Assembly (NCBI GenBank): GCA_019096065.1
Contig: JAGUCH010000003.1
Location: 11,160,001-11,224,000, forward strand
DNA from: Paracyclopina nana
Lineage: Eukaryota > Arthropoda > Copepoda > Cyclopoida > Cyclopettidae
Direction: 5' to 3'
Length of the DNA stretch: 64,000 nt
Within the stretch, counting starts at the first letter, position 1; every line of letters starts with the position of its first letter. The position numbers and the translations under genes are program-made. Below, one piece after another: positions 46,080 through 56,451 of the stretch. Below the pieces are notes generated by a model, which was given only the letters and a program-made list of their open reading frames with translations, was not told the DNA's origin and made no database searches.

Positions 46080-48461
46080 TCACGTAGTAGTGTTTTGCCA
46101 GAGAGCTTTGTACCAGTCGGGGGCCACTTTGAGGTCGTAGTTGTAATTGACGAGGATTTCTTCGTGGGGAGGAATATTCCGGATTGCCACTATGCTCATA
46201 ATGAGGCCAAATCTCGGGTGCCAGAGTGCTTCAAATCGAGAATTCTTCCCCCCGCCAAACGTGTGGCAGGCCTTGTGGCCCAGCGTGGCTCTGTACTGGT
46301 CCAAGTGGACGAATTCTGGGGGAATGTCCAAATCGGTGGCCTTGTCTGCACGCAAAGGCCATTAATTCAGATATAGCTTTTTTCATATATGTTTTACCCA
46401 GCGTGAGGCGATAGTCTGACCAATCTTCGTTCAGCGAGCCAATGGCCTTTGCTGCGCGGCCTTCTTTTGTGCGACGTACTCCGTTGAATAAGCTCACCAG
46501 CTGGCCTTTGTCTATGGCCTTCTTGGCAAAAAGGCCGTCTCCGGCCAAAGGACTAATGAGGGAGGTGGCCACATACACGTGGGCCTTTTCATATGGATCT
46601 TGCTGGAGCGGAGTGCGACTAATGCGAGACATTGTGGACGGGTCGTATTTGATCAAAGGCTCATTTGTGTCCACCTCTAACTCAATTGAAGGAAGGCCGT
46701 GGGCGAATGCCAAGTTGCAACTATTCTTCTTGCCTATCTGCCCGAAAAATCCATTGACATAGCCGTACTCGAGGCCAGGGTAAAGGTAAATGCAATTTTG
46801 CGCCGAGCAAAAAACGTAAGCGCAGCCTTCCACCTTCCGACATGAAAGGCTCGAAATCCGCCGGCCTTTGACAAAGCATCCGAATTCGAGGAATTTTTTG
46901 TCCCAACGGAAAGTGCGGAAGTAGCCGTGCTTCTTCCCACGCCAGTAAAACACATCTCGCGTCCATCTCTCAAATTCACGTTCTCTGTTAGGAAATAAAG
47001 CTCAAGTTTTTCTTTTTCTGCCGAAACGCGAATCAGGCATTCAGCTAAAGCTGTTCATCATAAAAAGATAAAAATTCGTAAAAATGCGGATATTTTTGTT
47101 ATTACGAAGCTTTTTTGCAGGATTTGCTAATTGCCAAGATGTGCACTGCCACTTTAGATGGTGCCATCGTAGATTTAGAATCAAATCATCTCGATTTTAT
47201 CTTATTCTGCCATGACGCGGATCTGCCAAAATGCAACTTATCACAGATAGCCGACAAGCTGTATACGTTAAAAAAAGTGAATATTTAACGTGGTTTGTGG
47301 CTTTTTTAGCAGGATATATGCGAATAGCCAAGTTAAAGATATTAAATCATTACTGCCATTGACTTGAAGAAGGTCCTAACCCAAACTCTTTACAGCACCC
47401 AAAAAATATACATTTTCTGAGAGCTTATGTTCTTAGGGTTCATTTGGTAGTAATTTAAAAATCCTGGCCTATGGCTTCCCATAACATAAAATTTTCATAA
47501 ACGTCTAGCACCTACAGTCAATTATTTTTTGAGATTATTAATAGCAATGACCCCCTCTGAAAAAAGAAGATCTAACTTTTTTTATTTCATAAGCAAGTCT
47601 GTAAAATGCACTCAAAATGAGATATTTGCTGCCAAACTTATTATGCAAAATTAATCAAGTTGGCAGTAATCTACTTTTAGCATCGCTATATCTCCGTTTC
47701 TGTTCATCCTAGCGATTTTACTATTAAGTAACTTTAGTTTTATTTTTGAACTTTAGTGGGGGTCAATGAAGCAAACTATCCCCAAAAAATGAGCCGTTTT
47801 TGCGCAAATCGTTTTTAAAAATGTTATGATTATTGGAACAATAGGCCAGGATTTTTATTTTATCACCAAACGAACCCTTGGGACATAAGCTTTCAGAAAA
47901 TATATAATTATTGGGTGTTGTAAGTAGTTTGGGTTAGGTCCTTTGCCAAGTCAATGTGGCCACTTCAGATGGCGCCACCTTAGAGACATTTGAAAAATCC
48001 AGCTGTGGATATCTTCACTTTTTAAGGTATTTGGCATTTCAGATAAATGCATGGTGGATAAAAATCTGGCTCTTTACGCTATTTCATTCAAAAGAAGCTG
48101 CAGCTCCATCTGGCGGATTTAAGTATCAATAAACACCAATTGGCACATTTTTTAGCACAAGCATTCGCGGTTTGGCAAATCGCGTTTTGGCTTGTAGCTG
48201 TTTGGCAGGATGTGCTAACTGCAGCACATACCTGATCAAGCCTTCTAAAAGGCCATCACGAAATTCCCCTTCTAAAGAGGATTCTTCAAGGCCACTTTGA
48301 AGGCTGTACATGGCAATTCGACCCCTCCCATTTCCGACGGCATCGAGGTGACCTTTGAACTCAATACGGTGGCTGTGGGTGATAAAAAGCTCCGGAAATG
48401 CCTCTTCTTCGTAATCCAAGTCTGGTAGCAGCTCTGGAGTTGAAGGGAACGCCATAGACAT
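46080..48461 (-). CDS. SETD7: SETD7-like MORN + SET lysine methyltransferase
   Basis: Supported exons: 48461-48232, 46984-46398 and 46345-46080, joined in frame (AG|A and G|AC codons). The first has a MORN-like unit (FKGHLDAVGNGRGRIAMYS, then LEGEFRDGLLEG). The second has further MORN-like sequence, then the SET start PYEKAHVYVATSLIS and GDGLFAKKA. The third has LGHKACHTF, WHPRFG and the end EEILVNYNYD, with the catalytic-type Tyr kept. SETD7 transfers one methyl to Lys of histone H3 and other proteins. Oddly, the near-invariant Asn of the SET 'NH' pair is Cys here. Upstream coding is uncertain: exon 48680-48540 is open but joins out of frame by one base to an acceptor at 48489. Confidence 0.85.
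47361..47957. repeat. ~600-bp foldback repeat in the SETD7-like intron
   Basis: The segment around GGTCCTAACCCAAACT..TTACA.CACCCAA, followed by AGGGTTC.TTTGGT and ATCCTGGCCTAT (47361-47475), is inverted at 47840-47957 with about 80% identity. The inner parts continue the symmetry (CAATGACCCCC at about 47546 against GGGGGTCAATG at about 47757). No coding capacity is seen; an old foldback transposon is likely. Confidence 0.75.
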
Positions 48462-48539
48462 TCCACGAGCTTTCTTTTTTATGGAAAAACTGCATTATCC
48501 AATTATACCGGCAAGAATAAGTGACAAATGCATTTTCAC

Positions 48540-48680
48540 CTTAATTCGGAGTAAAAATTCATCTGGTGCTCCGCAGATGTCCAATAAAGATACCCCAGGT
48601 GTCTCTACATCTTCAGCTGGAAGCAACTTGGTAGCATGAAGATCCTCCTCGTTGTTGACCAAGTTGGCAAAGTGTTGGAC
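48540..48680 (-). CDS. Putative upstream exon on the SETD7-like strand
   Basis: A 141-nt segment bounded by ACATGCAG and GTGAAA is open for 47 codons (VQHFANLVNNEEDLHATKLL, then a LLDICGAPDEFLLRIK end). It ends in phase 0, while the next exon needs a different phase, so either the boundary is off by one or it belongs to another transcript. No domain is recognised. Confidence 0.35.
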
Positions 48681-49040
48681 CTGCATGTAGACCAGTATTA
48701 TTACGTATGAGTGCCATTTCCCCAGGGTGAAAAACACTTGTTCATTTCATGTTTTTCCTTGTACACAAAAATGGATGATGGTGCACTCAAGAGTGGAAAA
48801 TTGCTTTCACTTTTTGCGCAAATCCTCTTAAGTTCTTACAATGGAAATAATGGCACCAAATGAAGATCACCAAATGTAGTAAGATAATTATTGTACCTGG
48901 GTATCTTCCAGGAATTGAGTATTATGGTAATTTTCGACAATATTCAGCCATTCCCTCAAGTTCATCCTGGCTTCAAATCAACTATGAAGGCCAGCAGCTT
49001 TTCTGGCCAAAGGCCAACGAACGACTTTCACTTTCAGCTG

Positions 49041-49044
49041 CATG
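49041..49044. other. Left target-site duplication CATG of the retroelement
   Basis: CATG precedes the TGTAGG end at 49045 and is repeated at 58987-58990 directly after the CTACA end. A 4-bp duplication fits Ty3-type integrases. Confidence 0.65.
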
Positions 49045-49241
49045 TGTAGGGGTTCGAACACTCTGAGACCTGCGCGCTACACCTTACTAACTTATAGCTT
49101 ACAAGACTCCATCTTAGTTGGAAGGATATGTCGTCGAGCTGTTTGCTCGCGCATAGTCGTTTATTTACTGCTGTACAATTGTAGTGCTTCCGCACGAGAG
49201 GAGGCGAGAGCGCAGGTACGCAGGCTCGGGATCCTGCTACA
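49045..49241 (-). repeat. 3' terminal repeat of the retroelement (197 bp)
   Basis: Bounded by the CATG duplication on one side and by the polypurine tract on the other; on the coding strand it begins TGTAGCAGGATCCCGAG and ends CCCCTACA. Only its first 42 bp match the 5' end of the element. Confidence 0.65.
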
Positions 49242-49254
49242 ATTTCCCCCTATT
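49242..49254 (-). promoter_or_regulatory. Polypurine tract (plus-strand primer)
   Basis: On the coding strand AATAGGGGGAAAT directly abuts the TGTAGCAGG start of the 3' terminal repeat, as expected for the RNase-H-resistant primer of second-strand synthesis. It overlaps the env stop codon. Confidence 0.8.
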
Positions 49255-51709
49255 GAAGCGTGGCCGTGTCCTCACGGCGCAATGCTGGCACCCTATGGCG
49301 GGGGGATCCCGTGGCCGGAGGTACCGGGGAGATAGGTGGACCGGTGGTCGCTCCTCCTTCCATCGGTGACTTCAGGGGCGTCGAGGTCGCGGAGGCCACA
49401 GTATTGGGCGCCGGAGCCGAGGGAAGCACAGCCATAATGTAATTGTGCATGGTCTCGTTCTGCCTTGCCAACGCGTCGACTTGTGCCTGCAAGTTCCGGT
49501 AGAGGCCATCTTGTTCTTTAAATAGAGCCTCCTTCATGCGTTGGCGGAATCCAGACCGGCGGGGCCCATCGGCTTCTCCTGGTTCTGCGACCCCGTACTT
49601 AGGGGGTGCCTCGTCATCATCCTCTTCATCTCCGTCGCTGAGGGCGGCCAGGGGGTACGCCTCGGTTCCTTCCCGGGTTCGAGGTCGGCGCCGGCCACGT
49701 GTTGGGGGTTGATCCTCGTCATCGTCGTCCCCGCCAGGGAACAGGATCTGGTCGTGCCCAAGGTTGGTAAGCATCCGCCACGGCATTTCGACCATAAGGA
49801 AGGCCGTGTGCCACAAAGCCAAGAACATCCACCAACCCAGTCCGCGCCGTCGGTACAGGATGATCATCCGGATGACGGCTCCGAGGATCAACTTGATCAG
49901 ACCGATGGTGATGAGAGTCCCTGTGAAGTAGGAATAATACTTTCCTACTGAGCTGAAGAAAGGGATGATTGCGCTGCCGACATGGTCCACCATTTGATCT
50001 ATGTCTTCCTGCGTCCACAGCGTAGTCGACCTGCTGCCCGTGATGAGCGAGTTGTGGAGCACGTTACTGGTGATAGTGTTCACCACGGCCTCCCGACTGC
50101 TAAACAAGTGGAGGTAGAGGATGTGGTTGGCCCGTTGTTCTGCCGAGAACACTCCACCCCCTAGTCCTCGGCTGATGTCGTAATGTCCGCTCCGGGGGCC
50201 GCGTCCGACATGGGGTTGAGTTGCGTAGGGGCGATACAGGCGTGGATCTGGGGGTGGCACACATCCACTGATTATGGATCTTCCATTTAATCGGGTGATG
50301 GAATCGCATGGGACCACGCTGGGTCGGTCAGTCAGCACGAAGGAGAGAGGGTCCGCGAATCGTGTCTCGTTGTTCACCAGCACGGGAATCTCCTGTGTGC
50401 AGTTCGCAATAGACCTGGTGACGGCTTGCACCGGGTAGCAGGAGGTAACATAGGCTACAGCCCCGGCACGGGTGACTAGATGACCTGGTCCGTGGCTATC
50501 AAGGGTGGCGTACGATGAGGAGCCGGAGGCCATACTCTGAAGCTTGGAGTGCAGGATCGATCGTTCGTTCTTGCAGATAAGTTCCTGGAGGAACTTGAAC
50601 CTGTCCTGGATATGCAGCGCATGCTGCGAGTGCACGAATGCCAGCTGGGTCTGTATATTCGCACCGTCCATGTCCTCCGGGTGAAGGTACTTGGCCTGGA
50701 GGGGTCCATCCCCGGGTCCCACGATCAAGACGGCGAAGTCGCGGAGCTGAGTGGTGAACAGTCGCCGCTGGCACATGGACTGCACGCCCTTGAGGACGAA
50801 CCCCGCGAACCGCGATTCTTCTTCGTGGGCGAGGAGGAGCAGGTCCCCTAGGTGGCCCGCGTTGCCGCTGAAGCTGGACGAGTTGCGGTGAGGGTATAGA
50901 ATGGCCGGCCCTTTGTATACTTCGCTCAGTTCATCTTCGCAGCGGGGGGTCTTGCGCTTAGGCCACACGATGGTGCCCTCGGCGTCGTCCTGCACGATCA
51001 AGTCCTGGAAGTTGGCTGTAAGGTGGTTGGAGAAGACCACCCGCCCATTGGCCGTGTTTAACTTCCCGTAGATCGGTTCCACCAACGCGTGGATCGTGGT
51101 GGTTTCATATGATTTATAAAACGTCACGCCACCACTGATGAAAGTGGTTGTCGTGCACTTGTGATCCTTGTCGAGCCCACCCTTGGAGAAGTACGACAGG
51201 GACACGGGGGTGTTGAGCGTGACTTGGACCTTCTTATTTTCCACCAGCAGGAAGCGTTTCTCGGCGGCGTCTCGGCAGGCTTGCGGTGTTACCAGGTAGG
51301 GCCTATTTACGTCCGTCATTTGACTCCCATAACTGATGCTATCGTATCCGCAGCGGGTAACTTCCCGCGATATGTGTACTCGGCACCGGTATGCCTTGAC
51401 GGAGAGGGTCGAGGCCGTCTGCAGTACCTGAATCGTGATATTAACCGGCGACTGATAAGAGCTGCGGATATCTTCACAGAGTTCAGGCTGGCTCAGGTCG
51501 ATAGCTTCGTGCATGGCATCCGGATGCGCGCAGTCATAGGTGGTGAACGAGGTCACCTTGGCGTCTGGGGTGTACAAATCGGCTGGTCGTGGTGACTGCC
51601 CCGGGAAGGCTGCTGCTTGAGCCACCTCGTTGAGGAGGATCCAGTAGCTATACCCGAAGAAGACGAGGAGCATCAGCGTGGGGCTGCACAAACAATGACC
51701 TGGATGCAT
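49250..51709 (-). CDS. env: Env: glycoprotein resembling those of arthropod negative-strand viruses
   Basis: About 819 residues from the first ATG (an in-frame GTG lies 12 codons upstream). An N-terminal hydrophobic segment (residues ~10-35) is a probable signal peptide. The ectodomain is Cys-rich and starts with a YDCAHP motif, followed by an SPVNITIQVLQ strand and a CRVHISREVTRCGYD stretch, a pattern I associate with chuvirus-like glycoproteins and related env genes of arthropod retroelements. A TM segment (GTLITIGLIKLILGAVIRM) lies near residue 640, a second hydrophobic stretch (WMFLALWHTAFLM) follows, and the tail is acidic and basic with no motif. The frame is intact. Role: membrane binding and fusion, by family resemblance only. 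Confidence 0.7.
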   Translation of the reverse strand: MHPGHCLCSPTLMLLVFFGYSYWILLNEVAQAAAFPGQSPRPADLYTPDAKVTSFTTYDCAHPDAMHEAIDLSQPELCEDIRSSYQSPVNITIQVLQTASTLSVKAYRCRVHISREVTRCGYDSISYGSQMTDVNRPYLVTPQACRDAAEKRFLLVENKKVQVTLNTPVSLSYFSKGGLDKDHKCTTTTFISGGVTFYKSYETTTIHALVEPIYGKLNTANGRVVFSNHLTANFQDLIVQDDAEGTIVWPKRKTPRCEDELSEVYKGPAILYPHRNSSSFSGNAGHLGDLLLLAHEEESRFAGFVLKGVQSMCQRRLFTTQLRDFAVLIVGPGDGPLQAKYLHPEDMDGANIQTQLAFVHSQHALHIQDRFKFLQELICKNERSILHSKLQSMASGSSSYATLDSHGPGHLVTRAGAVAYVTSCYPVQAVTRSIANCTQEIPVLVNNETRFADPLSFVLTDRPSVVPCDSITRLNGRSIISGCVPPPDPRLYRPYATQPHVGRGPRSGHYDISRGLGGGVFSAEQRANHILYLHLFSSREAVVNTITSNVLHNSLITGSRSTTLWTQEDIDQMVDHVGSAIIPFFSSVGKYYSYFTGTLITIGLIKLILGAVIRMIILYRRRGLGWWMFLALWHTAFLMVEMPWRMLTNLGHDQILFPGGDDDDEDQPPTRGRRRPRTREGTEAYPLAALSDGDEEDDDEAPPKYGVAEPGEADGPRRSGFRQRMKEALFKEQDGLYRNLQAQVDALARQNETMHNYIMAVLPSAPAPNTVASATSTPLKSPMEGGATTGPPISPVPPATGSPRHRVPALRREDTATLQ

Positions 51710-52028
51710 GGTGGACGTAGTACGTAGTGGTGAGCTAGTGTACACTTTATAAACACTTTATGAATTCCTTTTGCTAGGAGGTAGTTGGTTATTAACTCAG
51801 ACTGCAAGAGAGAAGGTAAACGATTATTATACGCTTGTTTGTCTTGTTAGTGTTTGCGCCCGAATGTCATGGTTTATATAGCATGAGCATGTGTTAATAA
51901 TGCAGTTATGATACATATGTGATGTGAAATATGGCATGAATGTGGCATAAATGGTGTGCACCCCCCCAAACTTTGTCATGAGGGAGCAATATTGGTGCGT
52001 ATTATAGTCTTTTTACACTTGGGTTGTA

Positions 52029-53159
52029 TCAGTCCTGAAACACGTCGTCGCACGTTTCTGCGGTAGCTGCTGACGGCGCCGACGATGATGTTGAGTGAGA
52101 GGCCTCTTTGATCGGTGACGGAATGGACGGTCGAAGAGGTAGTGGCCGCGGTTCTAGCGGCGGGAGCAGATATCTAGTAGCTTGGTGCACAGTTGGTGGG
52201 TTGTCCTGCAAATGCTGCAGTGGCAACGTATCTTCGTCGGTCGTGCTTCTCCTGTCACCGCTGCGTGTTTTGGATCTAGACCCTTTGGTGACCGCCTCTG
52301 GTCCACCTAAGAATCGCTCGGTGTCAGCCTGCAACATTTCCGCATTTGATCGTCGTTTCCTTTTCACCACTGTGCTAGTGCGCCTGGGCTCGTCGTTGCC
52401 TGTAGTAGGGCTTGGCAGTTGCGGAGTATTCTGTGGAGACTCATTATCCGGTGTGGATGGGCGTTCATCCGGATCGGATTGGTACCGGGTGCAGTCGTAC
52501 TCAGGTATCGTGGGGTCGTCGTTGAAGGCCGGGAGGGGGTCATCTCGGGCTTCTGGGAACCCATATTCTCTGTCCGTCGGGGCCACCGCATACTCATAAG
52601 GTACAGCGAGGTCATTAGCGGGCTCTGCCGCGACTTCGTGTGGCGGGTCCGCGAGGAATTCGGCAGATTCGTCACCTAACATAGACAGATCCAAATCCTC
52701 GGCCGGTGGTGCAGTAGACACGTTGCCTTGATCTTGATCAGGTGGGATGTACAACTTAAGGCGGTCTACCGAGACGACCTGGTTTCGCGCTCGAGTCCAA
52801 GACGGGTCTGGTGCTATTTCGTAAGTGAGCTCGTTCACTCGTTTTTCAATTGTCCACGGTCCCGTCCAGAAGGTTTGTAGCTTCTTGGAGATGCGTGGAA
52901 TAACCTTCGGAGTGAACAGCCACACTTTCTGTCCCACTACAAACGCACGCTTGTCCATGTGGTAAGCCCGTCGTTGTCGCTCTATCGAGTTGGAGATGTT
53001 CTTCCTTGCCCATTCATGCGCTAGTTGTATTCGCTCCTTCAGTTGCTTGGCGAACCGGCCTGCTTGCGTGGCCTTCGCTACAGCCGGCTGCGGGTCCCCA
53101 AAGATCAAGTCCAGGTTGGTCGACGGTTGGCGACCGAAAACCATTTCATACGGTGCCAT
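52029..53159 (-). CDS. pol: Pol, C-terminal part in a second frame (integrase tail)
   Basis: Open for 376 codons after a frame change at about 53220. It starts within the conserved integrase C-terminal region (MAPYEMVFGRQP) and contains an SH3-like stretch (GQKVWLFTPKVIPR, WTGPWTIEKR) followed by a Pro/Ser-rich tail. In an intact element this would be continuous with the upstream pol frame. The shift is a single base, so it is damage or sequencing error rather than a separate gene. Confidence 0.85.
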   Translation of the reverse strand: MAPYEMVFGRQPSTNLDLIFGDPQPAVAKATQAGRFAKQLKERIQLAHEWARKNISNSIERQRRAYHMDKRAFVVGQKVWLFTPKVIPRISKKLQTFWTGPWTIEKRVNELTYEIAPDPSWTRARNQVVSVDRLKLYIPPDQDQGNVSTAPPAEDLDLSMLGDESAEFLADPPHEVAAEPANDLAVPYEYAVAPTDREYGFPEARDDPLPAFNDDPTIPEYDCTRYQSDPDERPSTPDNESPQNTPQLPSPTTGNDEPRRTSTVVKRKRRSNAEMLQADTERFLGGPEAVTKGSRSKTRSGDRRSTTDEDTLPLQHLQDNPPTVHQATRYLLPPLEPRPLPLRPSIPSPIKEASHSTSSSAPSAATAETCDDVFQD

Positions 53160-56100
53160 GCCCGTGGAGCGGTTTTTGGTGGTACGGAGGACGAAGAGGG
53201 CGAAGGGAACGACCTCGCCCAGTCCGCGTATCGACCTTTGACCATCTTCCTGATGAGCTCATTGAGATCCCGATGCGCCCGTTCGACCGGGTTGCTGCGC
53301 GGGTTGTATGAAGGAGTAGTGGTGGCTTGTATTCCCAGGGCCGCGCATACTTCCCGCATGAGATGGGCCGTGAAATGAGTCCCTTGATCGGTGTGTAGTC
53401 TCTCTGGAAGGCCGAATCTAGGGATGATTTCGGTAGTCAAAAACCGCACGGCTGTTTCGGCATCATTGGAACTGCACGGGAAAGCTTCGATCCATTTGGT
53501 GAAGACGCACTTAGCGGTGAACAAGTAGCGGTGACGGTTCGACGAAGGCTGGAACGGCCCTACGTAGTCGAGGCTCAAGATCTGGAACGGGTAGCCCGCA
53601 TAATGCGATTTGAGGGTGTGCAGCTGGTTTTTCTGGCCCGGCTTGGACCGCTGGCAAAGGAGGCAGGACTTGACGACTTCATCGGCCAGACGCGTCATGC
53701 CTGGGAAGTAGAAGTGCTGAGCTGCCCTGTGGACCACGGAATCGCGCCCTTGGTGTCCCATGGTGTCGTGTACGTGGCGGAGGCTGGCTTCCTGCCACTG
53801 GCGGGGCACCACCAGCCTCGAGGTTTGCCTCTTCCGATCCAGCAAGCGAAGAGCGCCTTGCCGATCCATGGTCATGGAGCTTAGTTGTTCCAGCAGCACG
53901 CGGCCTCGAGGTGATGCGGCGTTGAGGTTCTCCTGCGAGGGCGATTGTTTCAGTCGGACCAGCTGTCTCAAAAGGACCAGGTCATCGTCCTCCTCCTGGG
54001 CCGCCGCCCACGCTTCCGGCTTCGTGGGAATCAGCTTGAGATTAGCCACCCGGAAAAAGTCATCATCAGAGACGTCGGAGCTGATATGATCACCCCGCTG
54101 TGCCAGGTGGGGCGCTCGGCTGAGGGAATCGGCATTGCCGTGCTTCACTCCCGCCCGGTGCACCACTTCGAAGTCGTAGTTGGAGATGGTGTCGAGCCAT
54201 CGGCCCAGCATTCCCGTGGGCGCTTCCATGGAGCGGATCCAGAGGAGGGCCCGATGGTCAGTACGCAGGATGAATCGGCGGTGTTGCAGGTAATACTTGA
54301 ATTGCTTGATGAAAATTATTACGGCCACCAGCTCGCCCTGATTAGCGGAATAGTTGCTTTGAGCAGCGTTCAACTTTTTGGCGCCGTACAAGATGACTCT
54401 TTCCTTACGATCTTGGACTTGGGAAAGAACCCCCCCAACAGCCCTGTTTTCTTGCGAGAAATCCGTGTCCAGGATGAAGGGGTTAGGCGAGGAGAAGTCC
54501 GGATAGGCCAGTACAGGCGCAGAGGTCAGCCTTTTCTTGAGCTCGTCGAAAGCGGCCCGAAACTCTGGGCTGGGTTGAAAAACATGGTTGTCGCTGGTGC
54601 CGTCGTCCTTGGAGAGCTTGTCCGACAGGGGCGCTGCGACGTGTTGGTATTTCTCAATGAAGGATCGGTAGTAATTGGCCTTGCCAAGGAAGATGCGCAG
54701 CTGCTTCCTGGTGTTAGGCAAGGGCCATTCACGGATGAGGTCAATGTAGGCTGGCATGACCTCAAGACCCTGAGGAGTGACAACATGCCCCAAGTATGTC
54801 ACTCTGGATTGGAACAGGTGACATTTTGACGGCTTCAACAGAAGTCCTGCTTTCTCGTGGGCCTGCAGCACCAGGCGCAAGTTGCGGAGGTGGGACTCGA
54901 AGTCGGTGGAATGAACTAAGCAATCGTCGAGGTATGGAAGGGCGACGTCCCATGATATGCCCTCCAGGACCATTCTGTTAAGGCGGCTGTATGTCTTGGG
55001 CGCATTGGTGAGGCCGAAGGGCATCTTGAGGAAGGCGTATGAGCCGTCTCCTGTGGAAAAGGTGGTCTTCTCCACGTCCTCTGCCCGAATGGGAACCACG
55101 TTAAAGGCACCCACCGCGTCCAACGTTGAAAATACCGTGGAGCGGGCCAGTCGGCTGAGGTTGTCCCTGACGTCTCCGATGGGGTGTGAGTCGACGACAG
55201 TGGCCTTGTTGAGTTCCCTATAATCCACGCACCATCGCAGCGTGCCGTCCTTCTTACGGACGGGAACGAGAGGCGCGGACCACGGCGAAGTGATGGGCGT
55301 GATGACTTCCTCATCCAACCACTTCTGGATCTGTTCCTTCAGGGACGCCTCGAGGTTCGGGTTGATGGGTCGCCGACGGATGTTGATGGGCTTCGTCCCA
55401 GGCTTGAGGTCTATGGCGTGCTCGACCAGTGTGGTCTGCCCCGTGCGGCCGTCGAATGAAAAGGCTCCGACGTGGGCCGCGAGCAGGGTGGCGGCTTGAG
55501 CTAGCCGTTTGGGGTTATCCTTGAGCATGTCGTTCTCGTTCAGCTTGAAGGTGTCAATGATAAGGTCGGCCTGCTCGTAACGGCGCTTGGCCTCAGACTC
55601 CGACTGTTTCCGGCTGGTACTGCGGGTGGTGACCGGCGTGCGCACCGCGTGCACCGAGGGAGTAGCCTCGGTTCCGCTGAGGTCGTCGTTTTCTTCGTAG
55701 ACACGGAGAGTGCCGTAGGTCACTCCACCTTTAAGGCGGAGCGGGTGATCCAGGGGGTTCAGCACCCCAACTGCCAGGCTGCCGCCGGCCCGCGGCTGGA
55801 CTAATGCAATGTTCCAGGGCGCCAGCTGCGTCTGCGCAGCAAACTGGGGCTCTGCCTCGAGGGCGGCGGCCCGCGTGGACCCGTGAGGCCAGTGAGGGGC
55901 TACGGCGGCCACCAGGGTGACAGTGCGGGCTGGAATGTTGACGGGCCGCAGAATCCGGATTTCATACTCTTCCTGATCCTCAGCGGGTTGGAGGGCGCCC
56001 ACCAGCGGGATCTGCTTCCCGTGCACGCGCAGGGTCCCTTGGGAGTGGAGCTGGTCGATGCGGTGATGGCTCAAGAAGGGCCCTGACAAGTTGAAATCCA

Positions 56101-56377
56101 TGGAGAGGTTCCGTACCACTGCGGGTCGGATAGAGAAGGAGTGAGGGTGATTGCCCAGCTGCACTCGCAGTGGCTGACGTAACTCCCCTAGGACCTGGAG
56201 ACGTTGCTGTGCGTGGGCGGTGCCCACCGCGGGCATGTCGAGCATGGGCCGGAGACCGTGGGGAAGAACTCCAAGTCGGCGGGCAAAATTCTCGGAGATG
56301 CACGTGCGCCAGCTGTTGCCGCTGTCGACCAGGGCCCGGGCCTTGATCTTGCCGATGCGAATCGGGACTTGGGCCAT
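53105..56377 (-). CDS. pol: Pol: protease, reverse transcriptase, RNase H, integrase
   Basis: 1090 codons. Order: aspartic protease (ALVDSGNS, residue ~15), reverse transcriptase (LDAVGAFNVVPI, FGLTNAPKTY, active site YLDD near 482), RNase H (ILDTDFS ~635, TDHRALLWI), integrase zinc module (HVHDTMGHQ, CLLCQ) and catalytic core (LDYVGPF, HTDQGTHF, NPVERAHRDL with the Glu). The order RT-RH-IN marks Ty3/Metaviridae rather than Copia. The frame extends upstream of the first ATG and overlaps the end of gag in the -1 frame, so a -1 ribosomal frameshift is likely. It breaks at about 53220; the last ~35 codons shown here are out of frame. Confidence 0.95.
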   Translation of the reverse strand: MAQVPIRIGKIKARALVDSGNSWRTCISENFARRLGVLPHGLRPMLDMPAVGTAHAQQRLQVLGELRQPLRVQLGNHPHSFSIRPAVVRNLSMDFNLSGPFLSHHRIDQLHSQGTLRVHGKQIPLVGALQPAEDQEEYEIRILRPVNIPARTVTLVAAVAPHWPHGSTRAAALEAEPQFAAQTQLAPWNIALVQPRAGGSLAVGVLNPLDHPLRLKGGVTYGTLRVYEENDDLSGTEATPSVHAVRTPVTTRSTSRKQSESEAKRRYEQADLIIDTFKLNENDMLKDNPKRLAQAATLLAAHVGAFSFDGRTGQTTLVEHAIDLKPGTKPINIRRRPINPNLEASLKEQIQKWLDEEVITPITSPWSAPLVPVRKKDGTLRWCVDYRELNKATVVDSHPIGDVRDNLSRLARSTVFSTLDAVGAFNVVPIRAEDVEKTTFSTGDGSYAFLKMPFGLTNAPKTYSRLNRMVLEGISWDVALPYLDDCLVHSTDFESHLRNLRLVLQAHEKAGLLLKPSKCHLFQSRVTYLGHVVTPQGLEVMPAYIDLIREWPLPNTRKQLRIFLGKANYYRSFIEKYQHVAAPLSDKLSKDDGTSDNHVFQPSPEFRAAFDELKKRLTSAPVLAYPDFSSPNPFILDTDFSQENRAVGGVLSQVQDRKERVILYGAKKLNAAQSNYSANQGELVAVIIFIKQFKYYLQHRRFILRTDHRALLWIRSMEAPTGMLGRWLDTISNYDFEVVHRAGVKHGNADSLSRAPHLAQRGDHISSDVSDDDFFRVANLKLIPTKPEAWAAAQEEDDDLVLLRQLVRLKQSPSQENLNAASPRGRVLLEQLSSMTMDRQGALRLLDRKRQTSRLVVPRQWQEASLRHVHDTMGHQGRDSVVHRAAQHFYFPGMTRLADEVVKSCLLCQRSKPGQKNQLHTLKSHYAGYPFQILSLDYVGPFQPSSNRHRYLFTAKCVFTKWIEAFPCSSNDAETAVRFLTTEIIPRFGLPERLHTDQGTHFTAHLMREVCAALGIQATTTPSYNPRSNPVERAHRDLNELIRKMVKGRYADWARSFPSPSSSSVPPKTAPRAWHRMKWFSVANRRPTWT

Positions 56378-56451
56378 GAATCGTTGGTGGCTGGCGATGT
56401 GGTCGAGAGCTGCTAATATGGAGGAAGGTGAGGGGACCCGGCTGGAGCTCT

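Noticed and set aside
49045-49067. tRNA fragment or primer binding site (GGGGTTCGAAC)
   Set aside because: It resembles a T loop, but flanking bases do not form a T stem and it sits at the 3' repeat end rather than after the 5' repeat.
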